Assembly: GCA_963682025.1 (NCBI GenBank)
Contig: OY821519.1
Coordinates: 67,716,025 to 67,780,024, forward strand
Length of the DNA stretch: 64,000 nucleotides
Direction: 5' to 3'
DNA from: Cordilura impudica
Lineage: Eukaryota > Arthropoda > Insecta > Diptera > Scathophagidae
Positions 33,087 through 44,136 of this stretch are shown one piece after another. The position numbers and the translations under genes were made by a program. Within the stretch, counting starts at the first letter, position 1. Each line of letters begins with the position of its first letter. A model generated the notes under the pieces. It was not told the origin of the DNA and ran no database searches. It saw only the letters and a program-made list of their open reading frames with translations.

Positions 33087-35990
33087 ATGAATAGTAATAT
33101 TGGAACCACTATCACCATAAATGAGATTCAAAACTTAAATTTGAATGCCAACAACCTTAACGTTGCACATATAAACGCTCAAAGTATTGCGCCGAGGCCA
33201 AATTCATGTAAGTTGGAGGAAATCAGAGCTATGTTTGAAGATCAACACTTTGATATAATTGGAGTTTCGGAATCATGGTTGAGGGAGTGTATAGGTGATG
33301 ATGCAGTATCCTTAAGTAATAGATCTGTTAGAAGAGGTGGCGATGTCTGCATGTATTTAAGTAATAGATTAAGATCTAAGTGTGTGGGCAAAATTATGGA
33401 TGAGGGTATACCTAAAAGTATTCTTGTTGGAGTTGAAATAGAAGGGGTTAAAAATTGTCTATTGGGAGTAGTGTATTTACCTTATGGAATTATTTCTAGC
33501 TGTGAGGAGACACCTTCAGAATATTGCAGTCGTTATAATAGAATAGTTCTTATGGGAGATTGTAACAAAGACTTATTTGAAAATGGTATCGAGATGAGGA
33601 ACGTATGTGGGAGAATGGGATTGGGGATTGTGCATAATAATCTACCCACACATTTTGCTATTGGCTCTTCAACATCTAAGTTGATTGACTATTTTCTCGC
33701 ATCGAATTATAATTTGGTCGAAAGAAGTGGTCAGTTTCAGTTTCCTGCATTGAACTCGCATCACGCTCTCATTTTTTTTATCGGTTAATATCAAAACTGA
33801 TATAATGACTGAGGTAAAACTTGTAATTTTGAAGCATGCGAAGCTGATGTTAATTCCATTGAATTAAGTGAGATATATAATAATTTTGATATTAACAGAC
33901 AAGTTGATTTTCTGGAAAGGATGCTCTTAAATTTATATGAGAAGCATATTCCGGTTAAAGCTATAAAACTTAGAAAATTTTCGGACTGGATGAAGACATT
34001 AGTTATAACACGGGTTTAAGAATGGAGGGACATGGCGTACATGGCATATTTGGAGAGTAGAACTAGTGAAAGTTGGAAAATATATTGTAAATGCAGGAAC
34101 AGGGCAAAATCAATAATCAGAAAGAGGAAGATATATTATTTTCGGAACCTGTTTTTAAATTGTTCTCAGAAGCAAATGTGGGGACAAATAAGGCAATTAG
34201 GAATTGGTGGTAATGAAAATGGATTGACGGGTAGTATTGATGTTGGGAGGTGTAACGACCATTTTGTTATGCCACCCATTACTAACACGCCAGCTATTAT
34301 CTATAATTCTCAGGTTTTTGTTGAAGTTGACATATCGTCGTTCGTAAGCTATTGTGTTCTATATGCTTTTTTTTTTTTGATTAATCCATGTTTAAGTTCT
34401 AATAGTTCTTACTCCTAAAGGCATTTTCAAAGAGGAAATTTTTTTAAACAGAAAAAACCACAAACTATAGTATTTTCCTTGGTAGGAAGGTCGCAACAAT
34501 TTTATCGGTTCAGTTTTTTTTTAATTAGCAACTAAACTTTAGCAACTAAACTTTAACAAAAAGCATATAGAACACAATAATTTACGAACGACGATATGGG
34601 ATGCGATGAGTAGAATAAAATCAGGGGCTGTAGGGCCAGATGGTTTGCCAATTAAATTTGTAAAAATTATTTTTCCGTTAGTATCAAGACTCCTGGTATA
34701 TGTGGACAATAATATCATAATTTCAGTAAAATATCCGGATTGTTGGAAAGTTGCAAGAGTAGTACCGGTACAGAAGATAAAAAATCCTAAATTCGTATTT
34801 TGCCAGTTTGTTCAAAAATTTTAGAAATATTAATCAATGACCAAATCGTGGGTAGTTTAAATCATAAACGTTGCATATCTGATTTTTAATCAGGGTTTAG
34901 GAAACACCACAATACGACGACACTTATGACAAACTTAATTGACGAAACCGGAACAAAGGTAGATAGTATATATGTCTCCGTTTAGATCTAAGTAGAGCTT
35001 TTGAGTCAGTCTGTCATGAGGTTTTGTTAGATAAGTTATTTACTCAATTCTCTTTTTCTAAAAATGCTTGTGCATTAATGGCATCATTCTTATTCGGCCG
35101 AAGGCAGTTTGTTCAGTGTGGAGGATGTGAGTCGACAACGAGAGGAGTGGTTAGAGGTGTCCCACAGGGGTCAATATTAGGTCCATTGCTTTTTAGTGCG
35201 TATGTTAATGATATTTTTAACTGTACACCTGGAACTTTTAGCCATTTATATGCTGATGATCTTCAAATACTGTTTTCATGTGAGAAGGACAATATTTATG
35301 GCCTTATGACTAGTATTCGGGAAAATTTAATAGGAGTTGAAAAATGGTGCAATGAAAATTTTATTGTGCTTAATGTCGTGAAGTCTAAAACAATGGCATT
35401 TAGTGCAATTGCTGTTAATATTCCGCGTATTACTTTTAACAATATTGAAATTGTGTCGATAACTTTAACGTCATGTTAACTTCGTTTTGTCCCGATTGAC
35501 AATGGGGTTACGCAAACTTTACAACATAAACTGTTCTTTGCCACTACATGTTAGGAAGATAGTGGCCCATGCTACCCTAATGCTTTTTGTGCTATATGGA
35601 CTAGAAGCATATTCAGGAATGTCGTGTACTAATTTGGATCGATTGTGAAGATACTTTAACAGGATCATATGGTATGTATATAGACTTCATGTAAGGGAAC
35701 ATGTCTCTGCCCATGTGATTAATTTTTTAGGTTGCTCATTTGAAGATTATGTGAATGTCAGGCTTATGGCGTTATTTTATAAAGTTTTTAAATGTGGATT
35801 ACCAAATACAGCATAACAGGATTTCAATTTGGAATTTCGTCTAGGTCGCAATCCTTAATATGTCCTCTTTTAGGGTAAGAGTTTGTCGAATATGGAACTC
35901 TATTTTACCGCATGGAGACAGACACTTTGCGTATTCAGTTACACAATTCAGAAACAACCTCATCTCTTTACTTTTAAATAGTTTTTAAAT
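33087..35990 (+). pseudogene. LINE ORF2 (endonuclease and reverse transcriptase), broken
   Basis: The endonuclease reads VAHINAQSIA, IIGVSESWLRE and RIVLMGDCNKDLF (Asn/Asp motif with Cys in place of the usual Phe), to STSKLIDYFLASN and a final SHHALIF, stopping at 33788. The linker continues at 34032. RT pieces are SRIKSGAVGPDGLPIKFVK (34606), SPFRS/DLSRAFESVCHEVLLDK (34980), VVRGVPQGSILGPLLFSAYV and HLYADDLQIL (YADD codons 35249-35260). The C-terminal reading includes RVRVCRIWNSILPHGDRHF near 35890. The pieces lie in three frames, so there are several frameshifts and stops. Jockey superfamily by motif style. Start taken at the ATG at 33087 because the endonuclease begins ~30 residues later; 33066 is an alternative. 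Confidence 0.8.
34335..34594. mobile_element. MITE, family D, inside the LINE
   Basis: The ends TCGTCGTTCGTAAGCTATTG and (complement) TCGTCGTTCGTAAATTATTG continue as TGTTCTATATGCTTTTT, ~42-bp inverted repeats. Removing it together with one TA (or ATAT) restores an uninterrupted LINE frame reading EVDIWDAMSRIKSGAVG. This fixes the insertion point. The duplication is TA or ATAT; the palindromic context prevents deciding. Contains two direct copies of AGCAACTAAACTTT. Confidence 0.85.
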
Positions 35991-36429
35991 ATTTATGCGT
36001 TCATATATGTTTATGTGGGGATAGGGCTGATATATTATTTCATGTATCTATTTTTGTAATTTTTCTATTTCTCTTTGAGAAAAATGCATATCCATGGGGG
36101 GTTAAGTGAGTAGTTAAGTTTTTTTTTAGAAATACATATAAGAAATTATGTGTCATGAAATTACCATGTAATCAATTTGGCCTTATTTGGCTTACAGATT
36201 ATGAATAAAGATGAAATTAAATTAAATTAAATTAAAACTAAAAAATCCGACTTGTGCCACCTATAAACCTCTTCCGGAAAATCTGAAAAAATTTTCAAAA
36301 AAATGCTTTAACCCATAAGATTTCAAAAACAGGTTGAGCAAAAAATATTTTTTTTTCTTTTGGACTCCCTAATATATAAAAAACGTTAAAATTTGATTAA
36401 TATGCATATTAACCAACTGATTGGTCATC

Positions 36430-36790
36430 CAAAAACAATACCTCTTGGACCATTTTTATTTATAGTCCCCATATAAAGCTGACTGCCGATCTTCACTTAA
36501 ATCTATAAAAAAAAAAGATGATTGCATAAGCTTGTCAAAATTTGTTTAATATATAGTTTGTGACTTTACAAAAGCTGGTCCATTTGTTGACTTAGTTGCC
36601 GAATAAAAATAATATTAAGTGTGACCTTTGTGACATGTACATGCCACAAAATTATAATAATATCCCTAAAATTTGGTAAATGCTTATCCAGTTACTGCCT
36701 CCCAAACCCTCTCCAGAAATGCATGGTATTTGTTATCGCATATTGGGTCTAGACCGACTATAGTTTTCTTAGTTGTTGCTATTAGTATTG
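36430..36790 (-). mobile_element. mini-me-like fragment
   Basis: Shares the TTCACTTAAATCTATAAAAA and GTCTAGACCGACTATAGTTT blocks with the 30-31.7-kb copy. Lacks the microsatellite end. Diverged. Confidence 0.6.
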
Positions 36791-38449
36791 GATATTCAAA
36801 TAAGTATGGGTTCACTTCTTTGACAAGTATTTGTTGAAGCCATATTGATTATGCCAAAACCAAATTATATTATCCAGGCCAACTTAATTTGAAATCGATT
36901 TTTTTGCTGGGATTATACGTGTATTTTGCAAACAATATAAACTTTTTCATAGAATCAGTTTACATGTTTTGTTTTAATAGTTGTTACAAAAAAAAAGGAA
37001 AAATAAATAAATGGAAAATAACAAATTTCTATAAAATAAAAACTTTTTATGTAAACAATGTATACAATTGCAAATAAATTTAACTGAACTTTCAGTAACA
37101 GAAAAATAAATAATTATAAAAGAATTGAATCAACTTATGTTGACATAGAGTTAATTTGAAATTCCAGATAAGGTTGCCAGATGAAAGTTGTAATTATGTG
37201 TATTTTTTGGCTTTGGTTGTTACGGGGCTTTGAAAAGAAAATTACGCTAAGCTTTTCACATCATAATTAAATTATGACAAATTTCGCAAGTTTAAGGATT
37301 TTGAATTTCGCTATTATGGATAGATTTCAAAGGCTTCAAACTCGCACTATGAATTGAGGCCAATAAGAAACTATATTTGTAAGCATATGGTAACCTGTTT
37401 GTGTGTATATGGAACTAAATTACATCCAACTCTTTACAAAAAAATAAAAAAAAAATAATAATAAATAAATAAAAAAAATATATATATATAATGGAAATAA
37501 AATTTAAACTATTGTTCACTTGAGTTTGTACATGGTTAACCATAAAATAAATAAAAGCATATGAATATGTACGGTTTATGTTTTTACAAAGCTTGACTGA
37601 CTACAAAGTATGTGTGTGTATACATACGTGCATATATTCACATATAAATACATACATGTGAGTATAATTTTATAATTCAAAAAAGTTGTCGTTGACCATT
37701 ATCCATCCGTTCCCTTATTAACGAACTGACCAGAACATGTTATTGTGAAAATATATTGTAAATTTCACAAAAGTGTCATTTAGAGTGAACAAATAGATGT
37801 TTCTTTTTGTTGTTGTTGTTGTTGTTATGGCTGATGTTGTTTGTTAACATTTAATTAAAAAACCATTCAAAAACTGTTTATGGTAATTGTTTTTCAAAAT
37901 AAGCGTATACAATGTTAAACGCAAACGTCCATTAACCACAAAATACATATAGAAACGATATCCTGAAAATTTATATAGTGAGAGAAAATAAATTCGCCAA
38001 CCGAAATGCTCTAAAGTTTAACAACTGAATTTTCGATTGTATTAGTTGTAACTTTTGAAGGAGATAGCATATTTAAGAGCGTCATTTTCAGTTCAATATC
38101 TAGATCATGAAAATCGCACAAGAATTTAAGTGTTAAACTCTATTTTGTTGCATTCTATTATATAAATTAAATTTGTAAAGTGTGTCATAAAACACAGTTT
38201 TTTTTCTTTACATTGTGAGAGTTGTACTGAATCATAAGGTGTACAGAATCGGGTTATGCATGTAAGGCTTTGTTGATATAGGCGCACTTTATTTTCGAAA
38301 TTTTCTTTAAACATCTTGCATAAATGTGACTGAGTTTCATGGTTGCAACGCTGAATTTCTCCTTCAGAGCACGGCACGCACCTGGGTGGAATTGACGAAC
38401 TGCTGAAAAAAATACTTCACAAAAAGTAGGTATAGGTTTGATAGCCTTC
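36791..38449. other. No recognisable gene; simple repeats
   Basis: A- and AT-rich. Simple repeats include A-rich with ATATATATAT at ~37440-37490, a TGTGTATACATACGTGCATA region at ~37610-37660, and GTTGTTGTTGTTGTTGTT at ~37808-37826. ORFs at 36889, 38126 (minus) and 38254 (minus) show no family features. Confidence 0.5.
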
Positions 38450-38835
38450 TGTGTGTCCATGTAAACTTTGTAATCAAAGTACAGGTCGCAAATATGAATA
38501 TATTTTGATGGAATGACCGCGATGTGCATGTTCGAACCTATTCGCCATTCAAATGAACCCTATGAGCTCGACTTAAATTGCCATAATATCCAAATTATCA
38601 TATAGATCTCGGTCAAATTGGGTTTGTGTATGTTAGTTACAACCACTAATCAGTAGTCCAAAAATAAACCCAATTCATAGCTCCCATAAAAAGCTGATCT
38701 TCACTTAGATTTATTGAAAAAACGAAAATATTGCACAGGTTTTTCTTAAATTTAGTTTGAATATATTTTTTGACAAAAATTAACGACCTTAACAAATATG
38801 GTCAGGATCGGTCCATTTTTCTAATTATTAAAATG
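38450..38835 (-). mobile_element. mini-me-like fragment, truncated at a Transib relic
   Basis: Complement of the block order seen at 39.5-40.1 kb: GTCCATGTAAACTTTGTAAT, AGGTCGCAAATATGAATATA and GGTCAGGATCGGTCCATTTT. It stops at about 38835, where a Transib-related coding fragment begins. Confidence 0.65.
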
Positions 38836-39436
38836 AGTTCATTTTCTACACCATACATCAGTGAATTGTGTAAGCTAATTAATAAATGCGGTAAAAATGT
38901 CGGTTCATTAACCGATTTTATAAAAGCAAAAAAATCGATGCTTATGATTAATGAAATCGAAATAGTAAAAAAAATAACAATTCAGAAGAGATTTCTTAGT
39001 CACTTTCATAAATCGCACCAAAAAAATACGTATTTCTTAAAGAATATGTTCTAAAAAAAAAAAAACATGAATTTTGAATACCATAACAAATTTTTTTAGA
39101 TACATTTGAAGTACAACTTGCTGATGATCAGCCTAGAAGTTCAAGGAAAAACGGAAGGCCAGTTAAGGAATTCGGTGATTGCAAAGATCGCATTAAAAGG
39201 TACAAAGCTGCTGGTTTAGGGCCCCGGTATACACAACAGCAATTTATAATGCAAGTGCAGTAGCGGGTGCAAAAATTAAATCGCAGTCATGTATTCCTTC
39301 GTCAACTGCGCTGGCATTAATGCAGGATGCAGAGTTCACAAAACATCAGTATGAGACAATAAAATATGTTTTGCAAAGAGAGGGATATGATATTTTACCA
39401 CCTTATATAAAGGTACTAGATGAGAAGAAATAAGTG
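38836..39436 (+). pseudogene. Transib transposase N-terminal fragment
   Basis: Two conserved blocks are readable in different frames. NGRPVKEFGDCKDRIKRYK near 39150 corresponds to GRPKKSIEEC in Transib-1. ALALMQDAEFTKHQYETIKY then VLQREGYDILPPYIKVL at about 39310-39430 corresponds to ALALFMDLQISTEKYEILRA then LMRHGADVLPGYKHI. The 94-codon ORF at 38770-39054 straddles the junction with the mini-me fragment; its later part may be the true N-terminus. No catalytic region is present. Confidence 0.65.
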
Positions 39437-40240
39437 AGAAAATTACAGTCGGTCTAGAGCGACTAAACGATACCCTATACCATGGTCTAGACTCTAGAGA
39501 CCCCATCTCCTTGCTCCAACTAATTATACATATATAGAAAATAAGCATATACCCCACTTAAGTGGCATTGTTATTAATTTTTTTGGCTGCAGATGAGAAA
39601 AAGTTCATATCGGATGCTATATTTATGTGGGAACTAGGTCAAAATATGGACCGATCCTGACCATATTTGATAAAGTCACTTATATATATTTTGAAAAAAT
39701 GTATACAAACCAAATTTGAGAAGAATCTGTGAAATATTTTGGTTTTTTGATAGATTTAAGTGAAAATCGGGAAGCAGCTCTATATGAGGCCTATGATTAA
39801 GAATGGTCCTATAGGTATTATTTTTGGACTACTGATTAATGAATATAATTAACACGTACAAACCCAATTTGACTGAGATGTATATGATAATTTGGATCTT
39901 GTGGCAATTTATGTCATTTGTATGGGGACTGGGTCTGAACATGGACCGAATTTCACCGATTTCAGCAGCGTTCATTCTATGGCCGCTGGAAGCTTATATG
40001 CCAAATTTCACCAAAATATATTCAGATTTGCGAACTGTAGTTTGATTAAAAGTTTACATGGACACACCGACGGACAGACGGACGGACGGACATCGCTAAA
40101 GTGACGGACATCAGAAAGTGATTCTAAGTCGATCGGTATAATAAAAGATGGGTCTAGGTCAAATATTTTTAGTAGTTACAAACATCAGCACAAAGTCATT
40201 ATACTCAGGCCACACAGAGGTATAGGGTACAAAAATACAA
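39437..40240 (+). mobile_element. mini-me/DINE-1-like copy
   Basis: Begins GAAAATTACAGTCGGTCTAG, runs through GTGGCATTG..GGCTGCAGAT, and reaches the (GGAC)n tract CGACGGACAGACGGACGGAC at ~40068. It ends with the core GATCGGTATAATAAAAGATG and TATAGGGTAC. The small ORFs here (39839, 39892) are repeat-derived. Confidence 0.75.
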
Positions 40241-40740
40241 AAGAGCTCAATAGATGTTTTGGTTGCTTTTGTTCTGACCATCACTGTATGTCATCATTCG
40301 TTATTTACAATTTTTATATTTTTTTTTTTATATTTTATTTTATTTTTATATTTTACATATTCATTTTTTTATTTTTTTCTTTTTGCATACCACAATATCT
40401 TTATACATGGCAGCCCAATCTGCCATTCACTCCGAGCTATGGCCTTACTGGCCCTGTATAATTCAACACTATTGTGATCCCGATTAAATTACATGGGTTA
40501 ATAATTCAACTCTTAGAGCTTGGCAGACTGGCAATGTTGCCAGTCATTTTGTTTTATATTTTCATTTAAAAAATATATTAAATTTTTAATATTTTTAATA
40601 CTCGTATTTCATTTTATATCTGCCAAAACAAAACTGGATTTGGAACCACAGTGCATCAGAGTAATATTTTTTAAGTTTGTTCTGTTGACTATTAAAAAAA
40701 AAACTTTTTAATGTCTGAACAAAAAACGGTTATATGATTT
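40241..40740. other. Unassigned, T-rich
   Basis: Long poly-T/TTTTA run at 40320-40385, then unique-looking sequence with TGGCAGACTGGCAATGTTGC near 40520. Two overlapping 60-72-codon ORFs are low-complexity. Not recognised. Confidence 0.45.
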
Positions 40741-41080
40741 TAACATATCCAAATTGCATTTAGGGCTAAACCTTCAGAAGACTTTCTGGTAAAAATAAAT
40801 AAAAACCAATTAAACTCACTATATATAAGTAAGAAAGTTATATATAAATGGGTAACAAGTATAACCAAAAATTTGAGTGGCATTGTTTGGAATATGTCCT
40901 TTGAAGATGTGGAAGCGTTCATAGCGGATTTTATTCTTATAAGGGGTCTAGATCAAAAAATGAATCGACCATGTCCACAGATCATATAAAAAGCATATTT
41001 GAGTAAAATCTTGGACAATTTTTAGCCTTTAGATTTAAGTCAGCAGCTTCATAGCGCTTATTTGCGAGAAGACCGGCATA
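40741..41080 (+). mobile_element. Strongly diverged mini-me-like fragment
   Basis: AAAAATTTGAGTGGCATTG, AAGCGTTCATAGCGGAT and GGGGTCTAGATCAAAAAATG follow the block order of the neighbouring copies but with many changes. Microsatellite end missing. Confidence 0.5.
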
Positions 41081-41149
41081 ACAAAAAAAAAAAAAACACG
41101 ATTTTTGAGTTAATGATGCAGAAATATGGGTCACACCGTAATATAAAAC

Positions 41150-41912
41150 TTATCAAAAAAGTTAGAAAATTATAGTCCATGAAATTATAGACCATGGTTT
41201 AGAGACCCTATCTCTTCGGTCCAACTAATTGGATATAGAAAATAAGCATAAACCAAATTTGAGTGGCATTGTTATTTATTTTTTTGGCTGCAGATATGAA
41301 AAAGTTCATATCGGGTGCTATATCTATATGGGGACTAGTACGAAAAATAGACCAATCTTGACCATATTTGGTGAAGTCACTTACATTTTGAGAAAACATA
41401 AAGAAACCAAATTTGAGAAGAATCTGTGCAATATTTTTGTTTTTTGATAGATCTAAGTGAAGATCGGGAAGCAGCTTATGGACATATGACTAACAATTGT
41501 CCTATAGAGATTATTTTTGGACTACTGATTAATCGATGTAATAAACACATACAACCCCAATTTGACTGAGATCTATATTATAATTTAGATGTTATGGCAC
41601 TTCGTGTCGGTTTCATAGGGGTCATTTGTATGGGGGCTAGGTCTGAACATAATTCAATTGCGTTCATCCTGTGGCAGAGGAAAGCTTATATACCAAAGTT
41701 TATCAAAATATATTCATATTTGCCACCTGTAGTTTGATTACCAGCTTTACATGGACACACAGACGGACGGACGGACGGACATTGCTAAATCGACTCAGAA
41801 AATGATTCTGAGTCGATCGGTATAATAAAAGATGGGTCTATGTCAAATATTTTTGGTAGTTACAAACAGCAGCACAAAGTCAATATACCCAAACCACATA
41901 GTGGTATAGGGA
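41150..41912 (+). mobile_element. mini-me/DINE-1-like copy
   Basis: From GAAAATTATAGTCC..ACCATGGTTTAGAGACC through AAATTTGAGTGGCATTG (an uninterrupted equivalent of the family-X target site) to GACGGACGGACGGACGGACA at 41761 and the core ATTCTGAGTCGATCGGTATA. Complete except for a decayed palindromic start. Confidence 0.75.
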
Positions 41913-42215
41913 ATAAATATTGCACAGATTTTTCTCAAATTTGATTTGTATATATTTTTTCAAAATATAAGTGACTTTACCAAATATAGTAAGGATCGGT
42001 CCATTTTTCGACCTAGTCGCCATATAAATATAGCGCCCGATATGAACTTTTTCATATCTGCAGCAAAAAAAAAATGTATAACATTGCCACTCAAATTTGG
42101 TTTATGCTTATTTTCTATATCGAATTAGTTGGACCGAAGAGATAGGGTCTCTAAACCATGGTATAGGGTATCGTATAGTCGGTCTAGACCGACTATAATT
42201 TTCTTACTTGTTTTT
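41913..42215 (-). mobile_element. mini-me-like half copy with intact palindromic terminus
   Basis: Inverted relative to its left neighbour. Contains CACTCAAATTTGGTTTATGC (the empty family-X site). A perfect 24-bp palindrome at 42174-42197 is centred on TCTAGA, followed by ATTTTCTTACTTGTTTTT. Together with 41150-41912 it forms a head-to-head pair. Confidence 0.75.
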
Positions 42216-43041
42216 ATTTGAAGCGCCTTCTTTACAAAACTTTGTAAATCGAAATATCAGAAATAATTTGAATAATTACAAATTTTTTACATCTAAACTG
42301 AATGCTTTGATTTTTTTCAAATAATACATCTCTCTCCCTATTCAAATGAGCACCAAAAGGTTGTAATAATTTTTTGATGCTTTTAATAATAGATGTTATT
42401 TATGTATATACATATTTATAAAAATTTTCACTTCATAATTAAATTTAATTCAACAGTTTTATTTGCATATTTTAACCATGGTTGCCTTATACTTTCATAG
42501 AATTAATTTTGTTTCTTATTATGATTAAATTTTCTTTCCAAATCACTTTTGCATTAAGCAAGGGCGTCTTTACTGCCATAACAATCTAAATGAATATTTA
42601 TATGTATGTATGTATATTTGTGATGAATTCTTTTTAATTTTATTTTTTATATTCATAAGGACTAATGTTTAATAGGTTTGTTTGTTATTTGAAATGTCAA
42701 TAAACGTTTAAAAGAATGTTTGTTTTTAATTTTCCCTAGATATAAATTCCCTAACAATGTTTGCTCTTTTTTTTTGTAGTCATTATCTATTATACATATA
42801 AATATAAAGAAAATAAACAAGTAAAGCCGGGTACCCTTTGTGAGACATCAAAATTACGACATTACTCAATTATGATGACTTAAGTAAGAATATTTAAATG
42901 AAAACGGTTTAGGGATTGTTCAAAGGAAATTTAAAGAATACAAAAGAAACAATGATTTAAGCCTAAAATATTTAAGTATAATAAATTTTTTTCCACACAT
43001 ATACACACAACAAAAACTTCAGTATAATTTGAACACTATAT
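42216..43041. other. No recognisable feature
   Basis: AT-rich, with TATGTATGTATGTATATT near 42601. No ORF or repeat supported. Confidence 0.5.
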
Positions 43042-43434
43042 AATGGTCCATAAATGAACTCTGCCTTATATTTTTTGAAACTTTAGCATATTAAAGGGTT
43101 AGATCGAAAAAGTCTTAATATACATACAGTGTATTAATAAGGAGACCATTTAACCTATAGTTTTGGCTTTTTTTTTACTGAATTGAAATTATAACAAAGC
43201 TTACAAAAAAATAGTTATAATCACTACTTATGAACTTGAATGGTCCATAAATGAACTCTGCCTTATATTTTTTGAAACTTTTGCATATTAAAGTGTTAGA
43301 TCGAAAAAGTCTTAATATACATACAGTGTATTAATAAGGAGACCATTTAACCTATAGTTTTGGCTTTTTTTTTACTGAATTGAAATTATAACAAAGCTTA
43401 CAAAAAATAGTTATAATCACTACTTATGAACTTG
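43042..43434. repeat. Recent tandem duplication, 2 x 197 bp
   Basis: AATGGTCCATAAATGAACTC begins both units (43042 and 43239). They are near-identical, with differences such as TTAGCATATTAAAGGG versus TTTGCATATTAAAGTG and one A in a run. No coding content. Confidence 0.9.
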
Positions 43435-43833
43435 TGGACCTTTTCCGGAAACCCTTCCCTTAGGGATTTTATAGTGATTTCTGTCACTTTTCTGAAACAG
43501 GTAGTCCATTTCCATATTTTGGGATACTTTATTGTGCTCTCCTACCTCCTCAAGTGCTGTACTGTATTGGCAGGATGTCATATCGGGCAAAAAAGATGTA
43601 CATATACTGCTTTTACAAAAGGAAGCAGACAGTTTCTAGAAAAGGATTTAAAGTGGTCGGAAATGATCAAAATTTTTTTTTCATAGCATCTAACAAAAAA
43701 AAAAAAAAAAAGTTGGCGTTCAATTGCAGACGCACAGATTATGGCGCATGGGTTGACTAAGCATTTCAGTTTTTGGTCTGTAAGTGTTAAATTTTGTTCT
43801 TCGAACATATGTATTTAAAAATTCCTGTTTAAC
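43435..43833. other. No recognisable feature
   Basis: Overlapping ORFs of 68-86 codons on both strands, no motif. An A-run near 43695. Not recognised. Confidence 0.45.
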
Positions 43834-44136
43834 CTTACCAATACCCACCCGGATGACCATTTTGGTTTTATTTCTTTGACAACTTGGTTAATTTTGCTCT
43901 GATCCAGAGGAAATTTGGATTCACCGAAGACTCACTTGAGTTTTTTAGAATTTTGCAAAAACATTATAAAATTTTTAATTTTTTTTTCGATTTTTTTAAT
44001 ATTTTTCAATTTTATATCGTGGATTATCAATACCCACCCGGGTGACCCTTTAAATAAATCCAAGAAAATTTAACATGTATGTATACAGAAGAATTTTATA
44101 GCAGTTTTTTCAGTTGTAATTTATTCAATTTTGTAA

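Larger units (their letters stand above)
33066..36236 (+). mobile_element. Jockey-type LINE, degenerate, split by a MITE
   Basis: One ORF2-type reading (endonuclease, linker, RT, C-terminal region) ends near 35990. A 3' region and a tail of ATTAA units (GAAATTAAATTAAATTAAA) follow. No gag ORF1 is present and no clear target duplication was found. It is more decayed than the LINEs at 2.8 and 13.3 kb. A MITE lies inside it at 34335-34594. Confidence 0.8.

Noticed and set aside
39839..40104. Overlapping 68-70-codon ORFs
   Set aside because: They lie in a mini-me-like repeat and are not conserved in the other copies.
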